From Candidatus Dormiibacterota bacterium (lineage in GTDB: Bacteria; Chloroflexota; Dormibacteria; Aeolococcales; Bog-877): a DNA stretch of 43,280 nt. Both the position numbers and the translations under genes were made by a program. This document shows, in pieces, positions 1 through 7,498 of this stretch (positions are counted from its first letter, which is position 1; each line of letters opens with the position of its first letter). A model generated the notes under the pieces. The model was given only the letters and a program-made list of their open reading frames with translations. It was not told the origin of the DNA and searched no databases. Where the stretch lies: the NCBI GenBank assembly GCA_027306655.1, contig DAHUZL010000219.1, positions 1 to 43,280 on the forward strand. Reading direction: 5' to 3'.

Positions 1-50
1 GCGGTAACACCCGTGATCCCCTCCATGTCCACCGAGATCAGCACACGCAT
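1..50 (-). CDS. M55-family D-aminopeptidase (DppA-like), N-terminal fragment
   Basis: Only the first 16 codons are in the window; the gene runs off the left edge. The minus strand reads ATG then R-V-L-I-S-V-D-M-E-G-I-T-G-V-T. This is the typical opening of M55 zinc D-aminopeptidases (DppA family), where the Asp and Glu of the S-V-D-M-E-G motif are metal ligands. The family releases N-terminal D-amino acids from peptides, often for cell-wall peptide recycling. An AGGAG ribosome-binding site lies 5 bases before the ATG (51-60 on the plus strand), which fixes the start. The call rests on a short but very characteristic motif; the rest of the protein cannot be checked. Confidence 0.72.
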   Translation of the reverse strand, partial: MRVLISVDMEGITGVT

Positions 51-428
51 GGCTTCTCCTCACGATGTCGAGGGGGTTCGATGCCGGGCCGCACCATTCC
101 CGTCGGCTCCAGGAACCGCCGCATCCTATCACGGCCACCACCGGTCCGCCAAGGGCGCGCCTGCCGGGGCGGTGCAGGAGCCGTGCGCCACCACGCCCCG
201 GTCGCGCTCCCGTCGATCGCACTCTCCTCCAGCCTGGCGACGCCGCGACCAGCCGACGTACCCCGGGGAGTGACACGTCCGACCTCCGGGAGGCGCTCAC
301 TCCTCGGGCGACGGCGCCGGGCAGCCGGAACCAGACGATCGCAGACCGGGCCACAGTCGCCGTCCGTGCCGCTATTGACTCACGAGCTCCGGCACCAGCA
401 CAAGCTCCGTCACGCGGGCGGCACGTCA
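51..428. other. Intergenic stretch without a supported gene
   Basis: This is the gap between the M55 gene start and the malQ stop, both on the minus strand. Open frames cross it on the plus strand, but their products are Arg/Pro-rich, low-complexity and match no family. It should hold the promoter of the M55 gene and perhaps a malQ terminator. I found no convincing promoter pair or long hairpin. Confidence 0.5.
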
Positions 429-2258
429 TCAAGGGGTGGTGGCGACGCCCTCCGAGAGCATGCCGGCCAGTCGTCGCGCCAGTGGATGCTGCCGGAGCTC
501 GCCAAGCTGAATGGGCAGGGCGAGCGACCAATTCGGCCGCAGCCCATCGGCGCCGGGCATGTTGGGCCGTTCCGCCACGGCGACAGCGTCCTCCAGGGTG
601 ACGAGGCGCATGACAGAGGGAGCCTGAGCCAGCAGGCCGTGCGCGGCCACGATCGCCTCCTCCGCGGTGGCGCCGTCGGCGAGTCTCCCACGGTCTGCCA
701 GCCGACTCCGGATGGCAGCGGTGCTCGCCACATTGGGAGCGAGCCCGAGGGTGCGCTGCTCCTCCAGGTCGCTGCCGGCCCACAACCCTGCCACCGTCGG
801 CAGGTCATGGGTGGTGACGGCCGCCACCGATTGTGTCGGCCAGCAATCTGGGGGCTCCTTTTCGAACCACAGCACTCGATACGTGAGCAGGCCGCGCCCG
901 GCCAGGGCTCGTCGCGCTGCTGGCTCGACCGTGCCGAGATCCTCGCCGACCACTGTCGCCCGGGCGCGCTGGCTCTCCAGCGCGATGATGTCGAGGAGGT
1001 CCGCGGAGGGGTAGCGGACATACCCGCCCGCCCGGACCGTGCCCCCGGGGGGGATCCACCACAGTCGGAAGAGCCCCATGACGTGGTCGATGCGGAGCCC
1101 TCCGCCGATGCTCATGACCGCCCGGATGGTGTCGATGAAGGGCTGGTATCCGCGCAGCCGCAACCGCCAGGGGACGAACGGGATCAGCCCCCAGTCCTGG
1201 CCCTGGGTGTTGAACTCATCGGGGGGGGCCCCGACCGTGACCCCGGAGGCGAGGACGTCCTGCCACTCCCAGGCGTCTGCGCCGTTGGGATCCACCCCGA
1301 CCGGAAGGTCGTGGACGAGCGTCGTGTGGGCGGCCGCGGCAGCGAGCTGCTCGGCGACGAGCCACTGCAGCCAGGCGTGAAAGCGGACCCGGTCGCGATG
1401 GTCCGCCGCGAAGCGGGTGACCGCCGCCCCGTCGGGCCGGCGAACCTCCGGCGGCCATGCCCTCCAGTTGCGGCCGAATCGCTCCGCCAGCGTGCACCAG
1501 GTCGCAAAGCGCACCAGGTCGTCCGGCCGGCGGCCGAGCCAGCGATCGAAGTCGGCGCCCCCGCCCACGTGTGACCAGATCGCCTCGAGGGCCTGGAGCT
1601 TGAGCTGCCATGCGGCATCGCGATCGATCCGACGATCGCGGTTGAGCGCCCGGCCCTGGGCTGCGAGTCCATCGAGTCCGGGGCCCAGGTCGGCAGCACC
1701 GGGCACGTCCTCGACCCTGATGTAGATCGGGTTGCGAAACCTCCGGCTGGTCGGGAAGTACGGACTCGGCTGCTGAGGCAGGGTCGGGCCGACCGCGGCG
1801 AGGGGGTTGACCATGACGAATCCAGCCCCGCACTCGCGTGACGCCCACGCGGTCAGCCCGCCGAGATCGCCGAGGTCGCCGATCCCCCAGCTCCGCCCCG
1901 ACCGAATCGCGAAGAGCTGGACCCCCCACCCCCACGTCGGCCGGCTGTGCCCTAAGTGGCACCGCGCGGGGCTCACGATGACCCGCCGCGGCTCCCCACG
2001 CCGGGGTTCGAACGTGTGGTAGCCGAGGGGGAGCAGGGCCGGGAGCCGGACCGACACGGTCAGCGACGAGCCGTCCTCGAGCCGGAGCAGGCCCGGTCCC
2101 ACCTCGAGCCGACGTCCCGGCCGGGTGATCACGGTCCCCACGCCGTCCGTCGGGTCCCCGATCAGCTCCCGGAGGCGCGCGGCCGTTCGCGGGGAGAGGG
2201 TTCGTCGCCGGCCGGCGACGTCACGATAACTGAGCTGGACCGCCCAGCGGTCAGTCAC
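429..2258 (-). CDS. malQ: 4-alpha-glucanotransferase (amylomaltase)
   Basis: GH77 disproportionating enzyme that moves alpha-1,4-glucan chains between maltodextrins in the cytoplasm, used in maltose/glycogen metabolism. The protein has 609 residues, within the family range. Visible GH77 motifs in order: WGWGVQLFAIRS and SWGIGDLGDL near residues 110-130, NPLAAVGPTLPQQPSPY near 150-170, GGLRIDHVMGLFRLWW with the catalytic Asp around 390, VVGEDLGTVEP with the acid/base Glu around 440, and VTTHDLPTVAG around 485. The N-terminus carries an extra beta-sandwich-like segment before the barrel, as in many long MalQ proteins. Start is GTG with only a weak ribosome-binding site. A 14-codon frame (2255-2299), preceded by a GGAGG-like site, ends in TGA overlapping this GTG, so translation may be coupled. 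No other glycogen gene is adjacent. Confidence 0.95.
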   Translation of the reverse strand: MTDRWAVQLSYRDVAGRRRTLSPRTAARLRELIGDPTDGVGTVITRPGRRLEVGPGLLRLEDGSSLTVSVRLPALLPLGYHTFEPRRGEPRRVIVSPARCHLGHSRPTWGWGVQLFAIRSGRSWGIGDLGDLGGLTAWASRECGAGFVMVNPLAAVGPTLPQQPSPYFPTSRRFRNPIYIRVEDVPGAADLGPGLDGLAAQGRALNRDRRIDRDAAWQLKLQALEAIWSHVGGGADFDRWLGRRPDDLVRFATWCTLAERFGRNWRAWPPEVRRPDGAAVTRFAADHRDRVRFHAWLQWLVAEQLAAAAAHTTLVHDLPVGVDPNGADAWEWQDVLASGVTVGAPPDEFNTQGQDWGLIPFVPWRLRLRGYQPFIDTIRAVMSIGGGLRIDHVMGLFRLWWIPPGGTVRAGGYVRYPSADLLDIIALESQRARATVVGEDLGTVEPAARRALAGRGLLTYRVLWFEKEPPDCWPTQSVAAVTTHDLPTVAGLWAGSDLEEQRTLGLAPNVASTAAIRSRLADRGRLADGATAEEAIVAAHGLLAQAPSVMRLVTLEDAVAVAERPNMPGADGLRPNWSLALPIQLGELRQHPLARRLAGMLSEGVATTP

Positions 2259-2394
2259 GCTCCCACCCCGACGATCTCCGCGATCTCGAGGGCGGGCATC
2301 AGCCCGCTCCCCTCCATGGTAGCCCCGGACCGGCCGGTGCCCCCCGGGGTGGGCCGATCTCGCAGCCGCACCGGCCCCGGGGCTCCGGCGCGCC

Positions 2395-3123
2395 TCACTG
2401 GGTGGCCTGGGTCAGCCTCGCCCGCAGCACCCCCACCGCCGCCGCGTCCCCGCTCAGCGCCACCCGGTCGTCCGCGGCGCGTCCCCAGAGGCACAGCATC
2501 ACCGCGGCGGGGTCCCCGGTGACCGCGGCCGCGGCCGGAGCGTCGGCCTCCAGCAGGTCGGTGTGCCGGCGCTCGAGAGCGCCGGTCCAGGCGCGCCCGC
2601 CGCTGGCGATCGTCGCGCGCTGCCCGTGGCCCGCGTCGAGGGGCGCCTCCGACCAGTCGCCGGCGAGAAAGACGGCAAGCACCTCGTCGATCCCGTCGAG
2701 AGCCAGATCCGAGTCGACCAGCGTCTCCTCGCCCACCGCCCGCTCTCCGTCCACGCGGTGAACCACGGTCTCGTGAGCCATGCGCCGGCCCCAGACCCCG
2801 ACCGTCTGGTCAGGGGGATACCAGGTCGCCGACGCCGCCAGCGGGCCGCTCCGCACCAGCATCGCGAGCCGACATAGGTGCGCGTCGGCGAGCCACCCCA
2901 CCGGGTCGCGCGCCGCCGGCCACACGGGCGGCCACGGCTCCGGCATCGCCCGCAGCTCGGTGCAGACGATCCTGTGCTCGTACACCTCGGCCAGGTGACG
3001 CACCACATCGCGCAGGCGCCAGCCGGGACACGTGGCCACCGGCCGGTCCAGGGACCCGGACGCGACCGCCACCAGCCGCGCGCCGTCGCGCCGGACGTGT
3101 TCGCGGGCCACCGGGAACTCCAC
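2395..3123 (-). CDS. Maleylpyruvate isomerase/DinB-fold family protein
   Basis: A 242-residue protein of the mycothiol-dependent maleylpyruvate isomerase-like (MDMPI) family. It has an N-terminal four-helix DinB-like bundle followed by a C-terminal alpha/beta domain. Seen: the early TCPGWRLRDVVRHLAEVY segment (around residues 31-48) with the family's conserved histidine, the MAHETVVHRVD segment (around 115-125), and a C-terminal LCLWGRAADD segment. Members bind a metal at the bundle and use or detoxify thiol conjugates. The name does not prove mycothiol use here, because most members are uncharacterised. Start is GTG. There is no Shine-Dalgarno, but TAGACT ends 7 bases upstream, which suggests a leaderless transcript. 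The gene follows the MMPL transporter, whose stop codon overlaps that element. Confidence 0.8.
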   Translation of the reverse strand: MEFPVAREHVRRDGARLVAVASGSLDRPVATCPGWRLRDVVRHLAEVYEHRIVCTELRAMPEPWPPVWPAARDPVGWLADAHLCRLAMLVRSGPLAASATWYPPDQTVGVWGRRMAHETVVHRVDGERAVGEETLVDSDLALDGIDEVLAVFLAGDWSEAPLDAGHGQRATIASGGRAWTGALERRHTDLLEADAPAAAAVTGDPAAVMLCLWGRAADDRVALSGDAAAVGVLRARLTQATQ

Positions 3124-3130
3124 CCGGCGG

Positions 3131-3136
3131 AGTCTA
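3131..3136 (-). promoter_or_regulatory. -10 element of the MDMPI-family gene
   Basis: Minus-strand TAGACT, 7 bases before the GTG start at 3123 and overlapping the end of the MMPL gene. No ribosome-binding site lies between, so the mRNA would begin at or next to the start codon. No good -35 is visible. Confidence 0.5.
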
Positions 3137-5419
3137 CGCCGCGGGAGCCTGTCCGACAGCCTCTTCGGGTGCCGAGCGGGAGAGCCGGGAGGGCCACCAG
3201 GTCCAGCGTCCGAGGAGGACCACGAAGGCCGGCACCACCAGGGGACGGATGACGAACGTGTCCATGAAGACCCCGGCGGCGATGCCGAAGCCGATCTGCT
3301 GGACCTGCGTCCCCCCGGAGCCGCCGCCGCCGGCGAGCCCGAGCACCGCGAAGGTCCCCCCCAGGATGAGCCCGGCAGTGCTGATGGTGGTCCCGGTCAT
3401 GCTGATCGCGCGCCGTACCGCCTGGCGGAGCGGGAGCTGGTGGGACTCCTCCCGGATCCTGGTCATGATCAGGATGTTGTAGTCGGAGCCGAGGGCCATC
3501 AGGAACACGAACATGAGGAACGGGAGGAGGAAGTTGACGCCGTTATCGCCCGCGGCGTGGACGAAGATGACCGACGTCAGCCCGAGCGCGGCGAGGTAGG
3601 AGAGGACCACGCTGACGACGAGGAAGACCGGCGCCACCAGGCTGCGCATCACGAGGGCCAGCAGGAGGGCGATCAGGATCGCCACCACCGGCACCACCCG
3701 GACCAGGTCGCTGCCGGAGATGTTCTCGACGTCGTAGGCGAAGGCCTGCAGCCCGAAGAGCCCGCTGCGGGTGGCGCCGATCCGGGCCCCGACTCGGGCG
3801 ATCGCCGCCCGCGTGGCGGGGACTGCGGCGATGGCCGCGGGCGCAGCCGCGCTGGGGTTGCGCGGGAGAGTGGACACCTGGAGGGTGCGCCCGTCCGGGC
3901 TGATGAACTGGGCGGTCCGGCGATAGGCGTTGTAGAGGCCGGCGGCCACCGCCGTCCCGGTCGCTTCGACGGGCGCCAGCGTGCCTGGCGGCCCCAGCCG
4001 GCGGTACAGCCCGGGGAGCTGCGCCGGTCGGAGCCCGGTCGCCTGGAACACGCCGATGACCCGCTCGAAGCGCCCGCTCGCCGCCAGGCCGCGCTCCGCC
4101 GCGACCAGCGCCGCGGGGTGGAGCCACACCGAGCCCCGTAGCCGGAAGAGCACCGCCGCCGCCTGCGCGTCGGAGGCGGGGAAGTGGCGCGCCAGCACCG
4201 CCGCACCGGCCGCGGAGTCGGACCCGGCGGGGGCGCTGGTGTTGGCGAACCCCGAGGTCGTCCCGGTCAGCGCCCCCAGGGCCAGCCCTCCGAAGACGAT
4301 CACGCCGAGGACCGTGACCAGCCCCGGACGGCCGATGACGACGCTCGCCAGACGTCCGTAGGCTCCGACCCGGGGGTGATCCTCCCGGGTGGTCCGGGTC
4401 GGCCAGAACAGAGCCCGGCCGAAGATCGCGAGCAGTGCCGGCAGCAGGGTGAGCCCCGCCATCAGCATGAGGGCGATGCCGATGGCGAGAGCCGGGCCCA
4501 GGCTCTGGTAGATTCCGAACCGCGCCAGCATCAGGCTCAACAGGGCGGCGATCACGGACAGCGCGGAGAACGTGACCGACTCCCCCACCGTGCTGACCGC
4601 GCGGACCACGGCGTGGCGCGGTTCGAGGCCGCGGCGGAGCTCCTCCCGGACGCGGAAGACGAGGAACAGTCCGTAGTCGGTTCCGGCTCCGAGAAGGAGC
4701 ACGATCAGGATCAGCTGCGTGATCACCGACACCTGGACGCCGAGGTGGGTGGCGCCGGCCACCACCGGACCGGCGAGCGCGAGCACCAGCGCGGCCGGCA
4801 GGAGCGTGATCAGGGGAGCGAGGAGGGCCCGGAAGGCGACCAGGAGCAGGACGATGATGAACACCAGCGAGAGCAGCTGGGTGGCGTTCTGCGACCGCTT
4901 CGACCCCTGCTGGCTGTCGATGATGGTCGGCAGATCGCCGGTCAGGTGGTAGCGCAGACCGGGCGCCGCTGCCGCCCCGAAGTCGGCGCGGATGGCGCGC
5001 ACCAGCTGGCCGGCGTCGCCCCCGCCATAGGCCGGGACGGCCGCCTCGATCAGCACCTGGCGCGCCTGGCCGTCGGGGGAGGCGCCCAGGTCCTGGACGA
5101 CCCGCACGTGCGGCACCCGGCGGATCGTCGCCTCCAGGCGCGCCACCGCCCCCTCCTGGCTCGCGCTGAGGGGACCACCGCTGCTGACCGCCACCAGGGT
5201 CGCGGCCGCCAGCGTGGAGTTCTGGAACGGGCCCGCCAGCCGGGCCGCCCGCATGCTGGGCGCACCGCGGGGGAGGAAGGCGCTGTTGCTGTCCTTGCTG
5301 ACGCTCGCCAGCGACGGCAGGAAATGGACCGCCACCACCGTGAGGGCAATCCATCCCACCACCACGGGCCAGCGGAAGCGGACCGCGAACCGGCCGAGGC
5401 CGCTGAACAGCCGTGTCAC
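3134..5419 (-). CDS. MMPL/RND-family transporter
   Basis: A 761-residue inner-membrane transporter with the MMPL layout: TM1, a large extracytoplasmic domain (about residues 35-180), five TM helices, then the same arrangement repeated from about residue 370. The two TM4 proton-relay motifs are intact: GAGTDYGLFLVFRVREE (around 245-260) and GSDYNILIMTRIREE (around 645-660). The family exports lipids, siderophores or hydrophobic drugs, driven by protons; the substrate here is unknown. Start is GTG, sharing GTGA with the stop of the upstream MarR gene, so the two are translationally coupled and MarR almost certainly controls the pump. A multidrug or lipid efflux role is inferred from this pairing. 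Confidence 0.93.
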   Translation of the reverse strand: MTRLFSGLGRFAVRFRWPVVVGWIALTVVAVHFLPSLASVSKDSNSAFLPRGAPSMRAARLAGPFQNSTLAAATLVAVSSGGPLSASQEGAVARLEATIRRVPHVRVVQDLGASPDGQARQVLIEAAVPAYGGGDAGQLVRAIRADFGAAAAPGLRYHLTGDLPTIIDSQQGSKRSQNATQLLSLVFIIVLLLVAFRALLAPLITLLPAALVLALAGPVVAGATHLGVQVSVITQLILIVLLLGAGTDYGLFLVFRVREELRRGLEPRHAVVRAVSTVGESVTFSALSVIAALLSLMLARFGIYQSLGPALAIGIALMLMAGLTLLPALLAIFGRALFWPTRTTREDHPRVGAYGRLASVVIGRPGLVTVLGVIVFGGLALGALTGTTSGFANTSAPAGSDSAAGAAVLARHFPASDAQAAAVLFRLRGSVWLHPAALVAAERGLAASGRFERVIGVFQATGLRPAQLPGLYRRLGPPGTLAPVEATGTAVAAGLYNAYRRTAQFISPDGRTLQVSTLPRNPSAAAPAAIAAVPATRAAIARVGARIGATRSGLFGLQAFAYDVENISGSDLVRVVPVVAILIALLLALVMRSLVAPVFLVVSVVLSYLAALGLTSVIFVHAAGDNGVNFLLPFLMFVFLMALGSDYNILIMTRIREESHQLPLRQAVRRAISMTGTTISTAGLILGGTFAVLGLAGGGGSGGTQVQQIGFGIAAGVFMDTFVIRPLVVPAFVVLLGRWTWWPSRLSRSAPEEAVGQAPAA

Positions 5420-6006
5420 CCGTCCGCCCGCCGCCCGGCGATGCCCGCCGCGGGGGGATCCGGCGGAGACGGGGCCGAGGGGCCGAGCCCCTCGGGCACG
5501 GGGCTCGGGACGGCCAGCTTCTCCAGGAGGCCGACCAGGGTGCCCAGCTCCTCATCGTCATAGATGTCGAGGAGGGCGGCGATGCTCGCCTCGGTCAGGC
5601 GCCGCACCTCGGCCACCAGCTCCTCGGCGCGTGGGGTCAGGGCAACGTCGACGCCGCGCCGGTCCTGAGGGTCCTGCCGGCGTTCCACCAGGCCGTGGTC
5701 CACCAGCCGGTCGACGACCTCGGTGGCGCTGCTGCGCGTGATGCCCTGCAGGGTCGCCAGCTCATGCATGGCCAGCGAGCCACGGGTGGCGAGCAGGCGG
5801 AGCACCTCCACCTGGCGCACGGTCGCGGTCGCCACCGCGTTGTGGAGGGTGGTGTGCAGCTCGCGCAGGTGGGCGGGCAGGGAGGCGTCGAACCGCCGCC
5901 GGATCAGCGGCTGGGCCTCCACCAGCCGGGCGATCAACCTGGCCCGCCCGCCCCCCGAGGATGGCGAGGCGCTCGATCCCAGTTCCGAGTTCTTACTCCG
6001 TACCAT
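5416..6006 (-). CDS. MarR-family transcriptional regulator
   Basis: A 196-residue winged-helix repressor. The core (about residues 45-150) has the MarR recognition region LATLQGITRSSATEVVDRLVDHGLVERRQDPQDRR, which contains the helix-turn-helix and the DR-rich wing, between N- and C-terminal dimerisation helices. The C-terminus is a Pro/Ser-rich tail. MarR proteins usually repress their own operon and release DNA on binding a small hydrophobic ligand. The gene is first in an operon with the MMPL exporter (4-base GTGA overlap). It starts at an ATG only 8 bases after a TATTAT -10 box, so it is probably leaderless. Codons 2-7 lie inside one arm of the inverted repeat, so operator and coding sequence overlap. 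Confidence 0.94.
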   Translation of the reverse strand: MVRSKNSELGSSASPSSGGGRARLIARLVEAQPLIRRRFDASLPAHLRELHTTLHNAVATATVRQVEVLRLLATRGSLAMHELATLQGITRSSATEVVDRLVDHGLVERRQDPQDRRGVDVALTPRAEELVAEVRRLTEASIAALLDIYDDEELGTLVGLLEKLAVPSPVPEGLGPSAPSPPDPPAAGIAGRRADG

Positions 6007-6043
6007 AAGCCTACATAATAGTACGGACTCCGAACTCTGTCAA
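5987..6043 (-). promoter_or_regulatory. Promoter and operator of the marR-mmpL operon
   Basis: The minus strand carries a consensus TTGACA (6038-6043), exactly 17 bases, then TATTAT (6015-6020), and an ATG 8 bases later. The 17-base spacer GAGTTCGGAGTCCGTAC (6021-6037) is repeated in inverted orientation at 5987-6003, matching at 14 of 17 positions. The repeat is centred just downstream of the -10, with its second arm inside the coding sequence. Arm centres are 34 bases apart, about three helical turns. This is a likely autorepression site for the MarR protein. Confidence 0.85.
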
Positions 6044-6062
6044 CCGGAAGCGGCCGCTGAGC

Positions 6063-6260
6063 TCAGGCGCGCGACCGGCGGTGGCCGCCCCGGTGACGGC
6101 GGTAGGCGCGCAGGAGGGAGAGGCCGGCCCAGACGATCGCCACAGCCACGACCAGGTGGAGGAGGAGGCTCAGCGCGGGCAGGACGACGAAGAACAGGAC
6201 GAAGAGGGCCACCAGGCCCACGAGCACGAAGGTCAGCGGATGGCGAAGGAGGTACTTCAT
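6063..6260 (-). CDS. Small membrane protein
   Basis: A 65-residue protein starting MKYLLRHP. It has two closely spaced hydrophobic helices (about residues 9-30 and 33-52) followed by a strongly basic tail (RAYRRHRGGHRRSR). It resembles the many unnamed two-helix inner-membrane proteins, with the basic tail predicted on the cytoplasmic side. A longer frame could begin 12 codons upstream. I chose the ATG at 6260 because TAGAGT ends 7 bases before it, matching other starts in the window, and the hydrophobic segment begins right after. No family recognised. It lies between the marR promoter and another small gene, all on the minus strand. Confidence 0.55.
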   Translation of the reverse strand: MKYLLRHPLTFVLVGLVALFVLFFVVLPALSLLLHLVVAVAIVWAGLSLLRAYRRHRGGHRRSRA

Positions 6261-6267
6261 GGCAGGC

Positions 6268-6273
6268 ACTCTA
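6268..6273 (-). promoter_or_regulatory. -10 element of the small membrane protein gene
   Basis: Minus-strand TAGAGT, 7 bases before the ATG at 6260, with no ribosome-binding site between. It fits the leaderless pattern seen elsewhere in the window. Confidence 0.4.
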
Positions 6274-6326
6274 CCCGGCATCGCCCCGGACGACACGGGC
6301 TGAGGCCGGCGGGACGGCGCCCATGG

Positions 6327-6527
6327 TCAGTGCGCCGGCCGCAGCTGCGTGGGCTCGGACTGGGGCATCGCCTTCGCCACCGCGGGAGGCGGCGTCCGGG
6401 GCAGGTCGTTGGCCCGGAGGGCGGAAGTGGTGCGGTCGTCGTCGGGGCCGAGGTTCATCGGGACGGCCACGATCGCGACATCGGTCGCCAGGTTCTTCAG
6501 GGTGCGTCGGGTCTTGGCAAGGGCCAT
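6327..6527 (-). CDS. Small hypothetical protein
   Basis: A 66-residue protein starting MALAKTRRTLKNLATDV. It has a basic N-terminus, one weakly hydrophobic stretch (DVAIVAVPMNLG) and a Pro-rich hydrophilic C-terminus. No family recognised. Support is the GAGGAG ribosome-binding site 7-8 bases before the ATG and an unusually AT-rich upstream stretch (6546-6572) that could be its promoter. The composition has no low-complexity look. It could be a regulator-like small protein or a spurious frame; I lean to a real gene because of the start context. Confidence 0.45.
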   Translation of the reverse strand: MALAKTRRTLKNLATDVAIVAVPMNLGPDDDRTTSALRANDLPRTPPPAVAKAMPQSEPTQLRPAH

Positions 6528-6544
6528 GGGTCGCTCCTCGTCTC

Positions 6545-6576
6545 CACTTATCAAGTGCGTTCATATATTGGAACGC
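6545..6576. promoter_or_regulatory. AT-rich promoter region with inverted repeat
   Basis: Just upstream of the small minus-strand gene is a perfect inverted repeat GCGTTC-N8-GAACGC (6557-6576) around an ATATATTG core, next to a short hairpin CACTT-ATC-AAGTG (6545-6557). In a region above 70% GC this AT-rich island is a likely promoter, and the repeat may be a repressor site. The regulator is unknown. Confidence 0.4.
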
Positions 6577-6600
6577 GTTGGGAGGCCGAATGGTTACGAA

Positions 6601-7155
6601 TCAGTCAGCAAGGGCCGGATCCGGGGCCGAGCGAGGGTCGGGCCGGTGGGACCGGACCCGGGCCGTCGGCGGCTCGACGGCACGCCGCATCTCGACCTCG
6701 AGGACGGCCGCGTCGCGGGGGAGCGGCTGGACCCGTCCCGTAGCCCGGAATCCCGCCCGCTCGTAGCAGAGGCGGGCCGGCGCATTCTCGCCGACGACCC
6801 AGAGCCGGACCTCGGCGGCGCCCGCGGTCGCGGCCCACCCGACCACGGCCAGGGCCAGCGAGCGGCCGGCGCCGCGGCGCCGCCGGTCCGGGTCAACCCA
6901 CATTCCGACGAGATCAGCGACGTCGCCACGCTCGTCGAGCACCCCGGTCGCGATGCCCACCCAGCGCGGGCCCTCGACGGCGGCGAAGGTGGTCCTGGCC
7001 GCCGTCGGGGTCGCCCACCGGCGCCATTCGCCGGCGGCGCGCGCCTGCTCGTGCTCGAGGCGGGACGCGAACGCCCCGGGGGCACCGGAGAGGGCCCGGA
7101 GGCGGACGGCCCGCAGGCGGCGCCACTCGTCGGGGCCCACCGCCCGGACCTCCAT
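6601..7155 (-). CDS. GNAT-family N-acetyltransferase
   Basis: A 184-residue acetyl-CoA-dependent acetyltransferase. The GNAT core spans about residues 1-150. The N-terminus (VGPDEWRRLRAVRLRAL) is typical of RimI/YhhY-like members. The acetyl-CoA binding motif A is VGMWVDPDRRRRGAGRSL, with the R/Q-x-x-G-x-G/A loop, and motif B follows as NAPARLCYERAGF. The last ~30 residues are a basic Pro-rich extension outside the fold. Substrate unknown. Start is ATG with no Shine-Dalgarno; CACACT ends 6 bases before it, so the transcript is probably leaderless. It diverges from the arsM region. Confidence 0.88.
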   Translation of the reverse strand: MEVRAVGPDEWRRLRAVRLRALSGAPGAFASRLEHEQARAAGEWRRWATPTAARTTFAAVEGPRWVGIATGVLDERGDVADLVGMWVDPDRRRRGAGRSLALAVVGWAATAGAAEVRLWVVGENAPARLCYERAGFRATGRVQPLPRDAAVLEVEMRRAVEPPTARVRSHRPDPRSAPDPALAD

Positions 7156-7161
7156 CGCCCC

Positions 7162-7167
7162 AGTGTG
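7162..7167 (-). promoter_or_regulatory. -10 element of the GNAT gene
   Basis: Minus-strand CACACT, 6 bases before the ATG at 7155, with no ribosome-binding site between. It matches the yAnnnT-N6-start pattern of this window. Confidence 0.4.
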
Positions 7168-7246
7168 GGCGAGCGTCCGCCCTCCCGCGTAACGGCGCGG
7201 GCGCCTGCGGGGTTAGGAGGGGAGCGACCACCCACGAGGCATCCCC

Positions 7247-7408
7247 ATGGACCCGGCCGGCCCGTCACCCGACATCCTCGTCCTGGGCTTCCTCGCATTC
7301 CTCGGGTTGCTTGGCGGAGCGACCGCCCTGGTTCTCGGCATGGCGCGGCGCCGCGGGTGGATCACCTCATGGCGCCACCCCCTCGGGGAGCCGCCCCCCC
7401 GAGGCTGA
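7247..7408 (+). CDS. Very small single-span membrane protein
   Basis: A 53-residue frame starting MDPAGPSPDILVLGF. It contains one strong hydrophobic helix (about residues 9-32, rich in Leu/Gly/Ala) followed by a basic segment MARRRGWITSWRH and a Pro-rich tail, so it would sit N-out/C-in in the membrane. A GAGG site lies 7 bases before the ATG. The stop at 7406-7408 is about 90 bases before arsM and just upstream of its promoter. No family recognised. It may be a real small protein, though a chance frame cannot be excluded. Confidence 0.4.
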   Translation: MDPAGPSPDILVLGFLAFLGLLGGATALVLGMARRRGWITSWRHPLGEPPPRG

Positions 7409-7431
7409 CCGCTGGCGACCCCCTCCACCCA

Positions 7432-7476
7432 TTGACAGCTCACAATGGCTGGCGCGAGAATACCAATAGGTATTCT
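7432..7476 (+). promoter_or_regulatory. arsM promoter with palindromic operator
   Basis: TTGACA (7432-7437), 18 bases, then GAGAAT (7456-7461) forms a -35/-10 pair. Overlapping the -10 is a perfect palindrome: AGAATACC (7457-7464), spacer AATA, GGTATTCT (7469-7476). A repressor here would block the promoter. Arsenic genes are commonly controlled by ArsR/SmtB proteins binding imperfect palindromes of about this size, but no arsR gene is in the window, so the regulator is inferred. Confidence 0.75.
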
Positions 7477-7498
7477 TCGATTGATGGAGGATCTAGCG

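Noticed and set aside
81-1574. Long plus-strand open frame of almost 500 codons opposite malQ
   Set aside because: It is antisense to a clear MalQ with all motifs; its product is Arg/Pro/Gly-rich without any family pattern, as expected for shadow frames in GC-rich DNA.
1995-2020. GGTTCGAA sequence resembling a tRNA T-loop
   Set aside because: No matching stems or anticodon arm around it, and it lies within malQ coding sequence.
3032-4141. Highly acidic plus-strand frame (many Asp/Glu/His)
   Set aside because: Antisense artefact of the membrane helices of the MMPL transporter.
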